From Acidimicrobiales bacterium (GTDB lineage: Bacteria > Actinomycetota > Acidimicrobiia > Acidimicrobiales > Bog-793): a stretch of DNA of 64,000 nucleotides. Each line of letters starts with the position of its first letter. Position 1 is the stretch's first letter. The notes beneath the pieces are model-generated. The model ran no database searches, was not told the origin of the DNA, and was given only the letters and a program-made list of their open reading frames with translations. Shown in pieces: positions 23,760 to 31,306 of the stretch. Location of the stretch: positions 1 through 64,000 of the forward strand of contig DATLTN010000003.1 of NCBI GenBank assembly GCA_035533595.1. Reading direction: 5' to 3'. Position numbers and translations under genes: made by a program.

Positions 23760-24590
23760 TTACGCGGCGCGTAGGCGGCCGAGCTCGTCGTCGGTGAGCT
23801 CGAGGAAGAGCGCGCCGAAGTTCTCCTCGAGGTGCGCGACCGAGCCGGTGCCGGCGATCGGCAGCATCGCCGGTGAGCGCGCGAGGAGATAGGCGATCGC
23901 GACGTGGATCGGCGGGACGCCGTGCGCGGCGGCGACCTCGCGCGCGACCGGGTGCTCGTCGGCGCCGCGGATCGGCGCCCACGGGATGAAGGCGACGCCC
24001 TGCTCGGCGCAGGCGTCGATCAGTCCCTCGGACTCGCGGTCAGTGAGGTTGTAACGGTTCTGCACCGAGGCGACCTCGACGATGCCCTGCGCCTCGCGGA
24101 GCTGCTCGGCCGAGACGTTCGAGAGGCCGACGTGGCCGACCTTGCCCTCGGCCTTCAGCTCGGCGAAGGTGCCGACGGAGTCGGCGAAGGGGACCGCCGG
24201 GTCCGGGCGGTGGAGCTGGTAGAGGGGGATCTGCTCGAGGCCGAGGCGGCGGAGGCTGCCGTCGCACGCCTCTCGCAGGTGCTCGGGGTGGCCGTCGGGG
24301 AACCAGTTGTTCGGGCCGCCGCGCAACAGCCCGCCCTTGGTGGCGATCACGAGATCGGCGCGATAGGGCGCGAGCGCCTCCGCGATCAGGTCCTCGGAGA
24401 CGTCGGGGCCGTAGGCGTCGGCGGTGTCGATGAAGTTGGCGCCGAGCTCGAGCGCTCGCCGAAGGACGGCGTGCGCCTCCTCGCGGTCGGCCGGCGGCCC
24501 CCAGATCCCCGGGCCGGTGATGCGCATCGCGCCGAAGGCGAAGCGGTTGACCTCGAGGTCACCGCCGATCGTGATCGTTCCTGGGGCCAT
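23760..24590 (-). CDS. Aldo/keto reductase family oxidoreductase
   Basis: 276 aa. Signatures: 'VNRFAFGAMRITGPGIWG', 'FIDTADAYGPDVSE' (catalytic Asp/Tyr), 'VIATKGGLLRGGPNNW' (Lys), 'YQLHRPDP' (His) and 'MLPIAGTGSVAHLEENFGAL' (cofactor end). This matches the AKR subgroup that includes plant pyridoxal reductase-like and many bacterial proteins. ATG 24590 has AGGAGGAGC just upstream; the frame is open further but homology begins here. Not closely similar to the reductase at 10818. Substrate unknown. Confidence 0.9.
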   Translation of the reverse strand: MAPGTITIGGDLEVNRFAFGAMRITGPGIWGPPADREEAHAVLRRALELGANFIDTADAYGPDVSEDLIAEALAPYRADLVIATKGGLLRGGPNNWFPDGHPEHLREACDGSLRRLGLEQIPLYQLHRPDPAVPFADSVGTFAELKAEGKVGHVGLSNVSAEQLREAQGIVEVASVQNRYNLTDRESEGLIDACAEQGVAFIPWAPIRGADEHPVAREVAAAHGVPPIHVAIAYLLARSPAMLPIAGTGSVAHLEENFGALFLELTDDELGRLRAA

Positions 24591-24613
24591 CGCTCCTCCT
24601 CGAAGTTCGTCGG

Positions 24614-25036
24614 TCAGCGCCGCCGCAGCGCCTCGCGCTGGGCGACGCGGTGGACGAAGCGCAGCGAGGACCATCGCTCGCCGAGGGCCGCGACCTTGAC
24701 GTCGACCAGCCCGCTGGCGAGGCCGAGGGACCGCACCACGTTGTCGGTGAGGTCGCTCACCCCGCCGCCCGCCCGCCGCGGCCACGCGAGCCACAGTGCG
24801 CCGTCCACGGTAATCGCGGCCCCGAGCGACGTGACCTCGGACTCGAGCTCCGCCGTCGTCGCGAAGAAGGCGATGACCACGTCGGCGGGGGCCGCGGGGG
24901 CCGAGCCGGCCACCTCGACCGTGGCGCGCTCGGGGAGGTCGGCGAGGGCGAAGCCGTCGCGGGGGTGCACGAGGACGACCCGGTGGCCCGTCTTGATCCC
25001 GAGCTTGCGGGAGATCGCGAGCGGCTCGTCGCTCAC
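24614..25036 (-). CDS. DUF3052-like small protein
   Basis: 140 aa, soluble, acidic/basic mixed. The N-terminus 'PLAISRKLGIKTGHRVVLVH' and the middle 'DVVIAFFATTAELESEV' resemble actinobacterial DUF3052 proteins, which have a Rossmann-like strand pattern and no known activity. 'GALWLAWPRRAGG' and 'GLVDVKVAALGERWSSLRFV' complete the conserved core. GTG 25036 is the start, 24 bp ahead of the aldo/keto reductase gene on the same strand, so they are probably co-transcribed. Function unknown. Confidence 0.65.
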   Translation of the reverse strand: MSDEPLAISRKLGIKTGHRVVLVHPRDGFALADLPERATVEVAGSAPAAPADVVIAFFATTAELESEVTSLGAAITVDGALWLAWPRRAGGGVSDLTDNVVRSLGLASGLVDVKVAALGERWSSLRFVHRVAQREALRRR

Positions 25037-25272
25037 CGGGTCACCGTGAGCGGCTGCACGGGAAAAGGCGCGCGGTGGCGCCGCCCTCCCTCGCCCGAGC
25101 GAGGGCCGCGACCGCTCGCCGCGCCGCGGCGGCCGCCCCTTCGGTCATCGCCACCAGTCTCGCGGAAGGGGACGCGGGCCGATCGCTGTGGACAGCACTG
25201 TTGGTGTCCTGGGGACGAGAGGAGGATTTCCACATTTCGTTGTCGACAACTTCTGGATTTCGCGAAACGCCC

Positions 25273-25640
25273 TTGACCCCCCCTCGGCGGTGGCGCAAGC
25301 TGCTCTCACCAGGGAGAAAGCGACGGACCTTGGAGCGAACGGGCAGCCCTCCGGGGCAGTCAGATACTCCAAATAGGGAACTCGCCGGAACCCTGGTGAC
25401 GGTGAGAGGTTGTGAGGACGGGGTGCTTCTCGGAGCTCGTACGGTCTCGCAGCGCCGCTGCAAAGCGGACGGCTTCTCCGGTGGCGCCGCAAGGCGACCC
25501 GGAGGGGACGTGCTCACTGGGCACTGGCCCCGGGAAGTCCGGGCGGTTTCGGCCGCACGGCTACCCGGGGCTTTGCCGCGTCCCGAGGGCGCGGGCGGCG
25601 GCGACATACTGGACGCGTGTTGCGGGAGCGGTCTGTCGGC
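25273..25640 (+). ncRNA. Candidate structured RNA or long leader upstream of the lgt operon
   Basis: The 642-bp gap between 25036 and 25679 has no convincing gene. A promoter-like TTGACC (25273-25278), 16 nt spacer and CAAGCT (25295-25300) would start a plus-strand RNA near 25307. A run of stems follows: CCGCT-GCAA-AGCGG (25455-25468); CTTCTCCGG/CCGGAGGGG (25473-25507) enclosing CGCC-GCAA-GGCG; GTGCTC-ACT-GGGCAC (25510-25524); CCCGG/CCGGG (25529-25543); GCGG/CCGC (25543-25556). Two share the same GCAA tetraloop. I could not match it to RNase P RNA, tmRNA, SRP RNA or a riboswitch class I know. 25037-25272 holds nothing I can assign. Confidence 0.45.
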
Positions 25641-25678
25641 GCGACCGCCGCTCCTGAGCGGGGCCCGGTGAGCAGCCG

Positions 25679-26482
25679 GTGAAGCCGATCCCCGTCGACT
25701 TCCACCTCGGACCGCTACAGGTCCACACCTACGGCATCGGCCTCGCCCTCACCTTCTGGTTCGGCTACGGCTACTTCAGCCGTCGGCTACGCGACGCCGG
25801 CTACCCCGACGGCTGGCTCGCGGGCACCTTCGTCCTCGTCGTCGTGGCCGCGGTGGTCGGGGCGCGCATCGTGCACGTCGTCGCGAACTTCGGCTACTAC
25901 TCCTCCAACCCCATCGAGATCCTCGCCGTCTGGCACGGCGGCCTCTCCTCGTTCGGCGGCCTCGGCCTCGCCCTCCCCGTCGGCTTCCTGAGCGCGCACC
26001 GCCGCTGCCCGAGCCTCGCCGGGTCGGTGGCCGCCGACCTCCTCGCCCCCGTGCTCGTCGCGGCGTGGGCGCTCGGCCGCCTGCTCGGCCCGCAGCTGAT
26101 GGTCGCCGGTGGCGGCAAGGCGACGACTGCCTGGTACGGGATGTACTACGCCGGCGAGGTCGGCCGTCGCATCCCCGTCCCCCTCTTCCAGGCGCTCGAG
26201 TGCGGTGCCGTCTTCGTGCTCGCGATCGTCCTCGAACGGCGCCTCGCGCACCTCGGGATCGCGCCGGGAGCAGGCGTCGTCTGGCCGCTCGTCGCCGGGC
26301 TGTGGGGACTCAGCCGCTTCTTCGACGAGTACCTCTGGCTCGGCCCCGACAACGGCACCGACGCCGTCGAGATCGCCGCGCTCTGCTTCTTCGCCGTCGG
26401 CGGGGCGCTCAGCCTCTTCGCGTTCCTGCGCCAGCGCCACCGCCACGCCGCCGAGCAGACCCTCACCGAGAGCATCCCGTGA
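25679..26482 (+). CDS. lgt: Prolipoprotein diacylglyceryl transferase-like (divergent Lgt)
   Basis: 267 aa with about seven membrane helices. The Lgt pattern is clear: 'VDFHLGPLQVHTYGIGLALT' at the start, 'IEILAVWHGGLSSFGGLGLA' (the His and GGL-SFGG block) and a late 'LSRFFDEYLWLG'. However, the Lgt signature block normally reading G-R-x-G-N-F-x-N-G-E is here 'GRLLGPQLMVAGGG', so the Asn and Glu residues are missing while Arg is kept. It may be a paralogue with altered activity rather than the main Lgt. First of four genes joined by 4-nt overlaps, with the structured region upstream. Confidence 0.75.
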   Translation: MKPIPVDFHLGPLQVHTYGIGLALTFWFGYGYFSRRLRDAGYPDGWLAGTFVLVVVAAVVGARIVHVVANFGYYSSNPIEILAVWHGGLSSFGGLGLALPVGFLSAHRRCPSLAGSVAADLLAPVLVAAWALGRLLGPQLMVAGGGKATTAWYGMYYAGEVGRRIPVPLFQALECGAVFVLAIVLERRLAHLGIAPGAGVVWPLVAGLWGLSRFFDEYLWLGPDNGTDAVEIAALCFFAVGGALSLFAFLRQRHRHAAEQTLTESIP

Positions 26483-27270
26483 GCGACGAGGTCGTCGGCC
26501 GCCCGCGCGGGTACCTCGCGACGGGACGGGCGATGAGCTTCGGCGAGCAGGCCGACCTCTACGAGCGGGTGCGTCCCGGCTACCCCGAGGCCCTCGCCGC
26601 GGCGCTCGGCGCACGGCCGGGGCTGCGGCTGCTCGACGTCGGCTGCGGCACGGGGAAGGCCTCGGCGGCCTTCCGCGCCGCCGGTTGCGACGTCCTCGGC
26701 ATCGACCCCGACCCGCGCATGGCCGAGCTCGGTCGCGAGCGGGGCCTCGAGGTGGAGGTCGGGCGCTTCGAGGAGTGGGAGACCGCCGGACGGCGCTTCG
26801 ATCTCGTGATCGCCGGCCAGGCGTGGCACTGGGTGGAGCCGCGGATCGGGCCGACGAAGGCCTCGCGGCTGCTCGAGCGGGGCGGCCGTCTCGCGCCCTT
26901 CTGGAACTACCGCCACCCTGCGGGGCCGCTGCAGTCGCGCCTCGAGCCGCTCTACGCCCGCCTCGCACCGGCCCTCCTCGAGCACTCGCCGCTCCTCGGC
27001 ACCGTCGACGACATCGAGGAGCTCAACCGCTACGCCGAGGCGATCACCCTCTCCGGCGTCTTCGAGGTGGCCGAGATCCTCCGTTTCCCCTGGACGACCA
27101 GCTACACCACCGAGGAGTGGGCCGGCCTCTCGCGCACCCAGAGCGACCACCGCCTCCTCGCCCCCGAGGCCCTCGAGGAGCTCCTCGCCGCGGTCGGCGA
27201 GGAGCTCGCGCACGGGGGGCCCTGGGTGGTCGACTACGAGAGCGCCGTCGTGATCGCGACGCGCCGGTGA
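26479..27270 (+). CDS. SAM-dependent class I methyltransferase
   Basis: 263 aa. 'SFGEQADLYERVRPGYPEAL' then motif I 'LLDVGCGTGKASAAFRAAGC', 'VLGIDPDPRMAELGRERGL' and 'DLVIAGQAWHWVEPRIGPTK', as in small-molecule methyltransferases of the type found at 14693. GTG 26479 overlaps the lgt stop as GTGA, and its own stop overlaps the next start the same way, so it is translated in step with envelope genes. A lipid or wall-precursor substrate is only a context guess. Confidence 0.85.
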   Translation: MSDEVVGRPRGYLATGRAMSFGEQADLYERVRPGYPEALAAALGARPGLRLLDVGCGTGKASAAFRAAGCDVLGIDPDPRMAELGRERGLEVEVGRFEEWETAGRRFDLVIAGQAWHWVEPRIGPTKASRLLERGGRLAPFWNYRHPAGPLQSRLEPLYARLAPALLEHSPLLGTVDDIEELNRYAEAITLSGVFEVAEILRFPWTTSYTTEEWAGLSRTQSDHRLLAPEALEELLAAVGEELAHGGPWVVDYESAVVIATRR

Positions 27271-27905
27271 TCCCCGCCGCGGTCTCCCTGACGGCGGCGC
27301 TCGCGCTGGCGCCCGCCGTCGCGCCGGCCGCGCTCCCTGCCTTCTCGTCGTCGATCGCCCCCGTCACCGCTGCCTCGCTCGCTCGTACCTGGCGCGCCGG
27401 CTGCCCCGTCGGGCCGGCCTCGCTGCGCCTCGTGCGGGTCGACTACGTCGGCTTCGACGGGCACGCCCATCCCGGCTCGATCGTCGTCAACGCCCAGGTG
27501 ACCGCCGCGGTGGTCACCGTCTTCCGCACCCTCTACGCGGCGCGTTTCCCGATCCGCAGCATGATCCCCGAGGCGGCCTTCGGCGGGAAGGACCCGAGCT
27601 CGATGGCGGCGGACAACACCTCGGGCTTCAACTGCCGCTACGCCGTCGCCGACGGCCCGCCGAGCTGGTCGGTGCACTCCTACGGCGAGGCGATCGACGT
27701 GAACCCGGTCGAGAACCCCTACGTGCTGAACGGCGCCGCCGAGCCGGCCGCGGGTGCCCGCTACCTCGCCCGCGGCGACCCCCGCCCCGGCATGGCCGTC
27801 CCCGGCGGGACCCTCGTGCGGGCCTTCGCCGCGGTGCACTGGTTCTGGGGCGGGCGGTGGAGCGCCTCCCCCGACTACCAGCACTTCTCGCGCACCGGAG
27901 GATGA
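27267..27905 (+). CDS. Secreted M15-family metallopeptidase (D-Ala-D-Ala carboxypeptidase-like)
   Basis: 212 aa with a signal peptide ('SLTAALALAPAVAPAALP'). The M15 zinc motif is seen in 'WSVHSYGEAIDVNPVENPY' (S-x-H-x6-D) and a later His in 'FAAVHWFWGGRW', with substrate-side 'DNTSGFNCRYAV'. Such enzymes trim peptidoglycan stem peptides or cut L-Ala-D-Glu bonds. GTG 27267 overlaps the methyltransferase stop (GTGA), and the stop overlaps the next ATG (ATGA at 27902-27905). Acts outside the membrane. Confidence 0.88.
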   Translation: MIPAAVSLTAALALAPAVAPAALPAFSSSIAPVTAASLARTWRAGCPVGPASLRLVRVDYVGFDGHAHPGSIVVNAQVTAAVVTVFRTLYAARFPIRSMIPEAAFGGKDPSSMAADNTSGFNCRYAVADGPPSWSVHSYGEAIDVNPVENPYVLNGAAEPAAGARYLARGDPRPGMAVPGGTLVRAFAAVHWFWGGRWSASPDYQHFSRTGG

Positions 27906-28666
27906 GGCGCCGGCGGTGGCGCGACGCGCTGCGCGCCCTGACGGCGCCCGCGCTCGTCCTCGGGGGCCTCTTCTCGCCCGCTCGCCCAGCGGCCGGCGTC
28001 GTCGCTGCCCTCACCGCGGCGCGCTGTGCGACGCCGCTCCCGCGCCTCGCGGCCCGGGCACCGGAGGTGCTCGTGACGGTCACCGCGCCGAGCTTCGCCG
28101 CGGTGCAGGGCGAGCTCTCGGCCTATCGACGCTCGGGTGCCGCCTGCTTCGTCCGCGTCGCGGGGCCCTACCCGGCATGGCTCGGGAGCGGCGGCCTCTC
28201 CGCGCACCACCTCGAGGGGGACGCGACGACGCCGGCCGGCCTGTTCGGGATCGGGAGGCTCCTCTACGGTGCGGACCCCGATCCCGGCCTGGCGTCGCCC
28301 TACCACCGCCTCTCGTGCGGCGACTGGTGGGACGAGGACCCCCGCTCGAGCTCCTACAACCGCTTCGTGCACCTCGCCTGCGGGGCGCGCCCGAGCTTCG
28401 GGGGTGGGTCGGAGGCGCTGTGGCGCATCCTCCCCGCCTATGACGCGCTGGCGGTGGTGGAGTACAACGCGGCGCCGGTCGTGCCGGGGCGGGGATCGGC
28501 GATCTTCCTGCACGTCGCGACGGGGTCCCCCACGGTGGGCTGCGTGAGCGTCGCGAAGGCGGCGCTGCTCAGCGTGCTGCGGGCGCTCCCGCCCGCAGGC
28601 GGCGCGCTGATCGCGATCGGCACCCCCGCCACCCTGGCGGCGCTGCGGCGACCGGAGAACCTCTGA
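27902..28666 (+). CDS. Secreted L,D-transpeptidase-like (YkuD-type) protein
   Basis: 254 aa. A very basic N-terminus leads into a hydrophobic signal segment. The C-terminal half has 'FLHVATGSPTVGCVSV', giving the His and the Gly-Cys nucleophile of the YkuD fold, with upstream 'TTPAGLFGIGRLLYGADPD', typical of the murein-L,D-transpeptidase/ErfK-related group. ATG 27902 overlaps the M15 peptidase stop, ending a four-gene chain (lgt-like, methyltransferase, M15 peptidase, this). It probably remodels peptidoglycan. A second L,D-transpeptidase is at 1335, of a different subgroup. Confidence 0.82.
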   Translation: MRRRRWRDALRALTAPALVLGGLFSPARPAAGVVAALTAARCATPLPRLAARAPEVLVTVTAPSFAAVQGELSAYRRSGAACFVRVAGPYPAWLGSGGLSAHHLEGDATTPAGLFGIGRLLYGADPDPGLASPYHRLSCGDWWDEDPRSSSYNRFVHLACGARPSFGGGSEALWRILPAYDALAVVEYNAAPVVPGRGSAIFLHVATGSPTVGCVSVAKAALLSVLRALPPAGGALIAIGTPATLAALRRPENL

Positions 28667-28716
28667 ATTCGCCCCGCCGTTTGCGCCGCGGGCGTCGCGC
28701 GCCTAGGAGTTCCCCC

Positions 28717-30318
28717 GTGCGAGCGCCGGCCGTCGACGGCACCCCCCGCGCCCGCGCGCTGACGACGGGCTGGCTGGTGGTCGCCCTCGTCACCCTCGCG
28801 GTGCTCGTCTTCGTGGCCCTCCTCGACTCGGCGGTGCACGCCGTGGTGGCGAACTCGGACTCCGCGACGGTCGCCCTCGAGGGGAGGGCGCTCGCGCACG
28901 GCAACCTCACCTTGAGCGGCTGGTCGCTCTCGCTCGACTCGTTCTGGACGATCGACGCCCTCTTTTACGCCGCCGGGGTCGCCGTGCTCGGTTTCGTGCC
29001 GGCGCTCAACCACGTCGTCCCCGCGGCAATCGCCCTCGGCGTCGTCCTCGTCGGCGCGGCGATCGCCGCCGGGGGCGCGGCGCGGCGCGGCGCGCTCGTC
29101 GCCGCGCTCTGCGTCACCGTCTTTCTCACGTTGCCGGCGCACGCCCTCGCCGCCTTCCTCCTGCAGGGCCCCTGGCACGTCGCGACGACGCTCTGGTGCC
29201 TCGTCGCCTTCCTCGCCCTCGGGCGCGGGCGGACGCGCTGGCGCTACCCGCTCGCCGCGCTCTTCCTCGCCGGCGGCCTGCTCGGCGACCTGCAGACGGT
29301 GGGGATCGGCGTCGCGCCCGTCGCCCTCTCGGGGCTGCTCGCCGCCGCGCGCACGCGACGCTGGCGCAGCGCGCTCGGCGCACTCGGGGTGGCGGGTTGC
29401 GCGGTCCTCGGGGCGGTCGCCGTCCGGGCGCTGACGAGCGCCCTCGGCGCCTTCAGCTTCCACGAGGCGCACCACACGGCGAGCCTCGGCCAGATGACGA
29501 GCGACCTCGGCCACCTCGCCTCGTGGGGGCTCGCGCTGCTCGGGGTGGTGCGCGGCCCCTACGACGGCCCCGCGCTCCCCTTCCCCATCGAGGCGGCGCA
29601 CCTCGTCGTCGCCCTCGGGATCATCGTCGGCCTCTCCGCCAGCCTCCTCGGGAGCCTGCGCGGCGCGCTCGCGGGACACGCCGACCCCGAGGGGCGCTTC
29701 CGCCTCGACGACCTCCTCGTCCTCGGCTTCCTCGGTGACCTCGCGCTCTTCGAGGTGCTGACCCTCAGCAAGAACCCCGGCTACGCCCGCTACCTCACCC
29801 CGGCGGTGATCTTCGCGGTGCTGCTCGCGGCGCGTCGCGCCGCCGAGCTCGCCGACCGCCCCGCCCCGCCCCGACCGCGGCGCGCTGCGCTCGCGGTTGT
29901 GCTCGCCTGCACGATCGGCCTCGCCGCCGGCCTCGCGATCGACCTCCACCAACCGGTGCCCCGCCAACCCGTCGACCCCGTCGACGCCTTCCTCCTCGCC
30001 CACCACCTCACCGAGGGGATCGGCGACTACTGGGCCGCCTCGATCGTCACCCTGGAGAGCCGCGGCGCGGTGACGGTCCGTCCCGTGGTCGCCGACCCGG
30101 CGGGCACCATCGTCCGCGACGGCCGTCAGTCCGACGTCGGCTGGTACCGGGGGCGGGCCTTCCAGTTCCTCGTCTACCAGCGCGCCCCCTACGGCAGGGT
30201 GAGCATCGCGACCGTCGAGCACACCTTCGGCCGCCCGGCGCACCTCTACGCGCTCGGGAAGTACTACGTGGTCGTCTGGCCCCACCTCCTCGTGCTCCCG
30301 CCCGGCCAGTACCCGTAG
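28717..30318 (+). CDS. Large polytopic membrane protein, unknown (GT-C-like)
   Basis: 533 aa with about ten membrane helices and a soluble C-terminal region of about 130 residues ('GIGDYWAASIVTLESRGAV', 'YRGRAFQFLVYQRAPYG'). The first loop, with 'VVANSDSATVALEGRALAHG', fits the acidic first-loop layout of integral-membrane glycosyltransferase-type proteins of actinobacteria. GTG 28717 follows TAGGAGT. It is 50 bp after the peptidoglycan operon on the same strand. Function is not known; cell-surface polysaccharide work is a guess. Confidence 0.65.
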   Translation: MRAPAVDGTPRARALTTGWLVVALVTLAVLVFVALLDSAVHAVVANSDSATVALEGRALAHGNLTLSGWSLSLDSFWTIDALFYAAGVAVLGFVPALNHVVPAAIALGVVLVGAAIAAGGAARRGALVAALCVTVFLTLPAHALAAFLLQGPWHVATTLWCLVAFLALGRGRTRWRYPLAALFLAGGLLGDLQTVGIGVAPVALSGLLAAARTRRWRSALGALGVAGCAVLGAVAVRALTSALGAFSFHEAHHTASLGQMTSDLGHLASWGLALLGVVRGPYDGPALPFPIEAAHLVVALGIIVGLSASLLGSLRGALAGHADPEGRFRLDDLLVLGFLGDLALFEVLTLSKNPGYARYLTPAVIFAVLLAARRAAELADRPAPPRPRRAALAVVLACTIGLAAGLAIDLHQPVPRQPVDPVDAFLLAHHLTEGIGDYWAASIVTLESRGAVTVRPVVADPAGTIVRDGRQSDVGWYRGRAFQFLVYQRAPYGRVSIATVEHTFGRPAHLYALGKYYVVVWPHLLVLPPGQYP

Positions 30319-30340
30319 CGCGCGGCGGGGAGGAGATTCC

Positions 30341-30612
30341 GAAGAGCTGTCCGACTACCAGGCGATCAACACGACGCCCGGCGTCACCCCCAGCCGCGGG
30401 CTGCAGGGCCCGGAGACCGCCACCACGGTGCGGGTCCAGGACGGCAAGACGATCACCACCGACGGCCCCTTCGTCGAGACGAAAAAGGCCCTGAACGGCT
30501 ACCTCATCTACGAGGCCGAGGACCTCGACGCGGCGATCGAGCTCGCGGCGCGCATCCCGGCCGCCCGCCTCGGCGGAGGGATCGAGGTGCGCCCCGTCAT
30601 GGAGTGGTGGCG
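30341..30612 (+). pseudogene. YCII-domain protein remnant (N-terminus missing)
   Basis: The frame reads 'ETATTVRVQDGKTITTDGPF', 'VETKKALNGYLIYEAEDLDA' and 'IELAARIPAARLGG', then 'IEVRPVMEW', the central and C-terminal part of a YCII/DGPF-domain protein. The normal start (usually 'MKYLLLIYG..') is absent: upstream the frame simply runs into the end of the previous gene without a start codon. After 'PVMEWW' the frame runs on instead of stopping. YCII genes are commonly followed by an ECF sigma gene, as here. This is a broken gene. Confidence 0.7.
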
Positions 30613-30696
30613 AGCCTCGAGCAGACCTTCCGCGAGGAGTGGGGGCGCGTCGTCGCCATCCTCGTCGGCCTCCTCGGCGACTTCGACCTCGCCGAG
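30607..30696 (+). pseudogene. ECF sigma factor N-terminal fragment
   Basis: Beginning at GTG 30607 (or 30604) the frame reads 'VASLEQTFREEWGRVVAILV' then 'GLLGDFDLAE', the start of the ECF sigma factors usually paired with YCII proteins. Homology stops abruptly at 'DFDLAE', near 30696, where sequence of the opposite strand's broken membrane gene begins. Only ~30 of an expected ~400 residues remain, so it is inactive. Confidence 0.7.
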
Positions 30697-30928
30697 GGGG
30701 GGCGAGGAGATAGAAGAGCAGCGGCCCGAGGTGGTGGAAGCCCTTCCTGCTGTAGGGACCGAGGAGCTGTTGGAAGCGCGCCGCGCGTTGCACGTCGAGC
30801 TCGATGAGCGCCTGGTCGCCGTAGAGGACGGGATGGCCCGCCTGCAGGACGATCCGCAGGGCCTCGGCGAGCGGGAAGGCGGCGACGGAGGCGACAGCGA
30901 GCCAACCGCGCGAGCGACTCCCCCCGGC
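30697..30928 (-). pseudogene. N-terminal fragment of a polytopic membrane protein
   Basis: On the minus strand the frame reads 'WLAVASVAAFPLAEALRIVL', 'GHPVLYGDQALIELDVQRAA' and 'RFQQLLGPYSRKGFHHLGP' then 'LLFYLLAP', the first helix and acidic loop of actinobacterial GT-C-like membrane proteins. After 'LLAP' the frame runs into the inverted sigma fragment and loses meaning. The beginning is unclear; upstream coding sense seems to shift frame near 30905. A truncated, inverted neighbour to the YCII/sigma remnants. Confidence 0.6.
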
Positions 30929-31306
30929 GTGTCGGCGACGGGGACGCCGAAGGCGCCGGGGCCACTCCGGTCGGAGTGCTCGGTGCCGCGGCGCGGGTCG
31001 GCCGGGGTGGGACGAACACGCTCACGTCGTGCCGCGTCGCTCGCGCCGGCTCGCGGCCGCTGGAAGCTGCTCCCTCATCGGCTCCGGCAGCACCCCGCGG
31101 CCCTCCCCCGAGCGACAGACCCTCACCCTTACGGCTGTCCCGAGGAGGAGGATCACGGCCCTCGAGCGCGCGCCACCGTCGCACCGCTGCACAGGCGCCC
31201 CTCCTCATCTACCTTCGGTCGGGCGCCGCGGCACTCGCGGGGTGCAGCCGCTCCGAGGAGCGGGCGCGGCCGGGCACCGAGGACGGCGACGACGAAGGGA
31301 CAGACG
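30929..31306. other. Gap without convincing gene
   Basis: About 380 bp between the membrane-protein fragment and the enoyl-CoA hydratase start. Open frames here have biased composition and no recognisable domain. A TACCTT box near 31207 and a GAAGGGA ribosome site just before 31307 probably belong to the enoyl-CoA hydratase gene. It may contain more decayed gene remnants. Confidence 0.4.

Noticed and set aside
25188-25236. TGTGGACAG and TTTCCACA resembling DnaA boxes
   Set aside because: Two imperfect boxes ~40 bp apart without dnaA/dnaN genes or an A/T-rich unwinding region do not support an origin.
25529-25545. GGGAAGTCCGGGC resembling the start of RNase P RNA helix P4
   Set aside because: Only the short string matches; the rest of the conserved RNase P core and the 3' signature are absent and there is no room before lgt.
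25041-25607. Open frames on both strands in the gap before lgt
   Set aside because: No start with ribosome site, no domain, biased composition; region is better explained by RNA structure.
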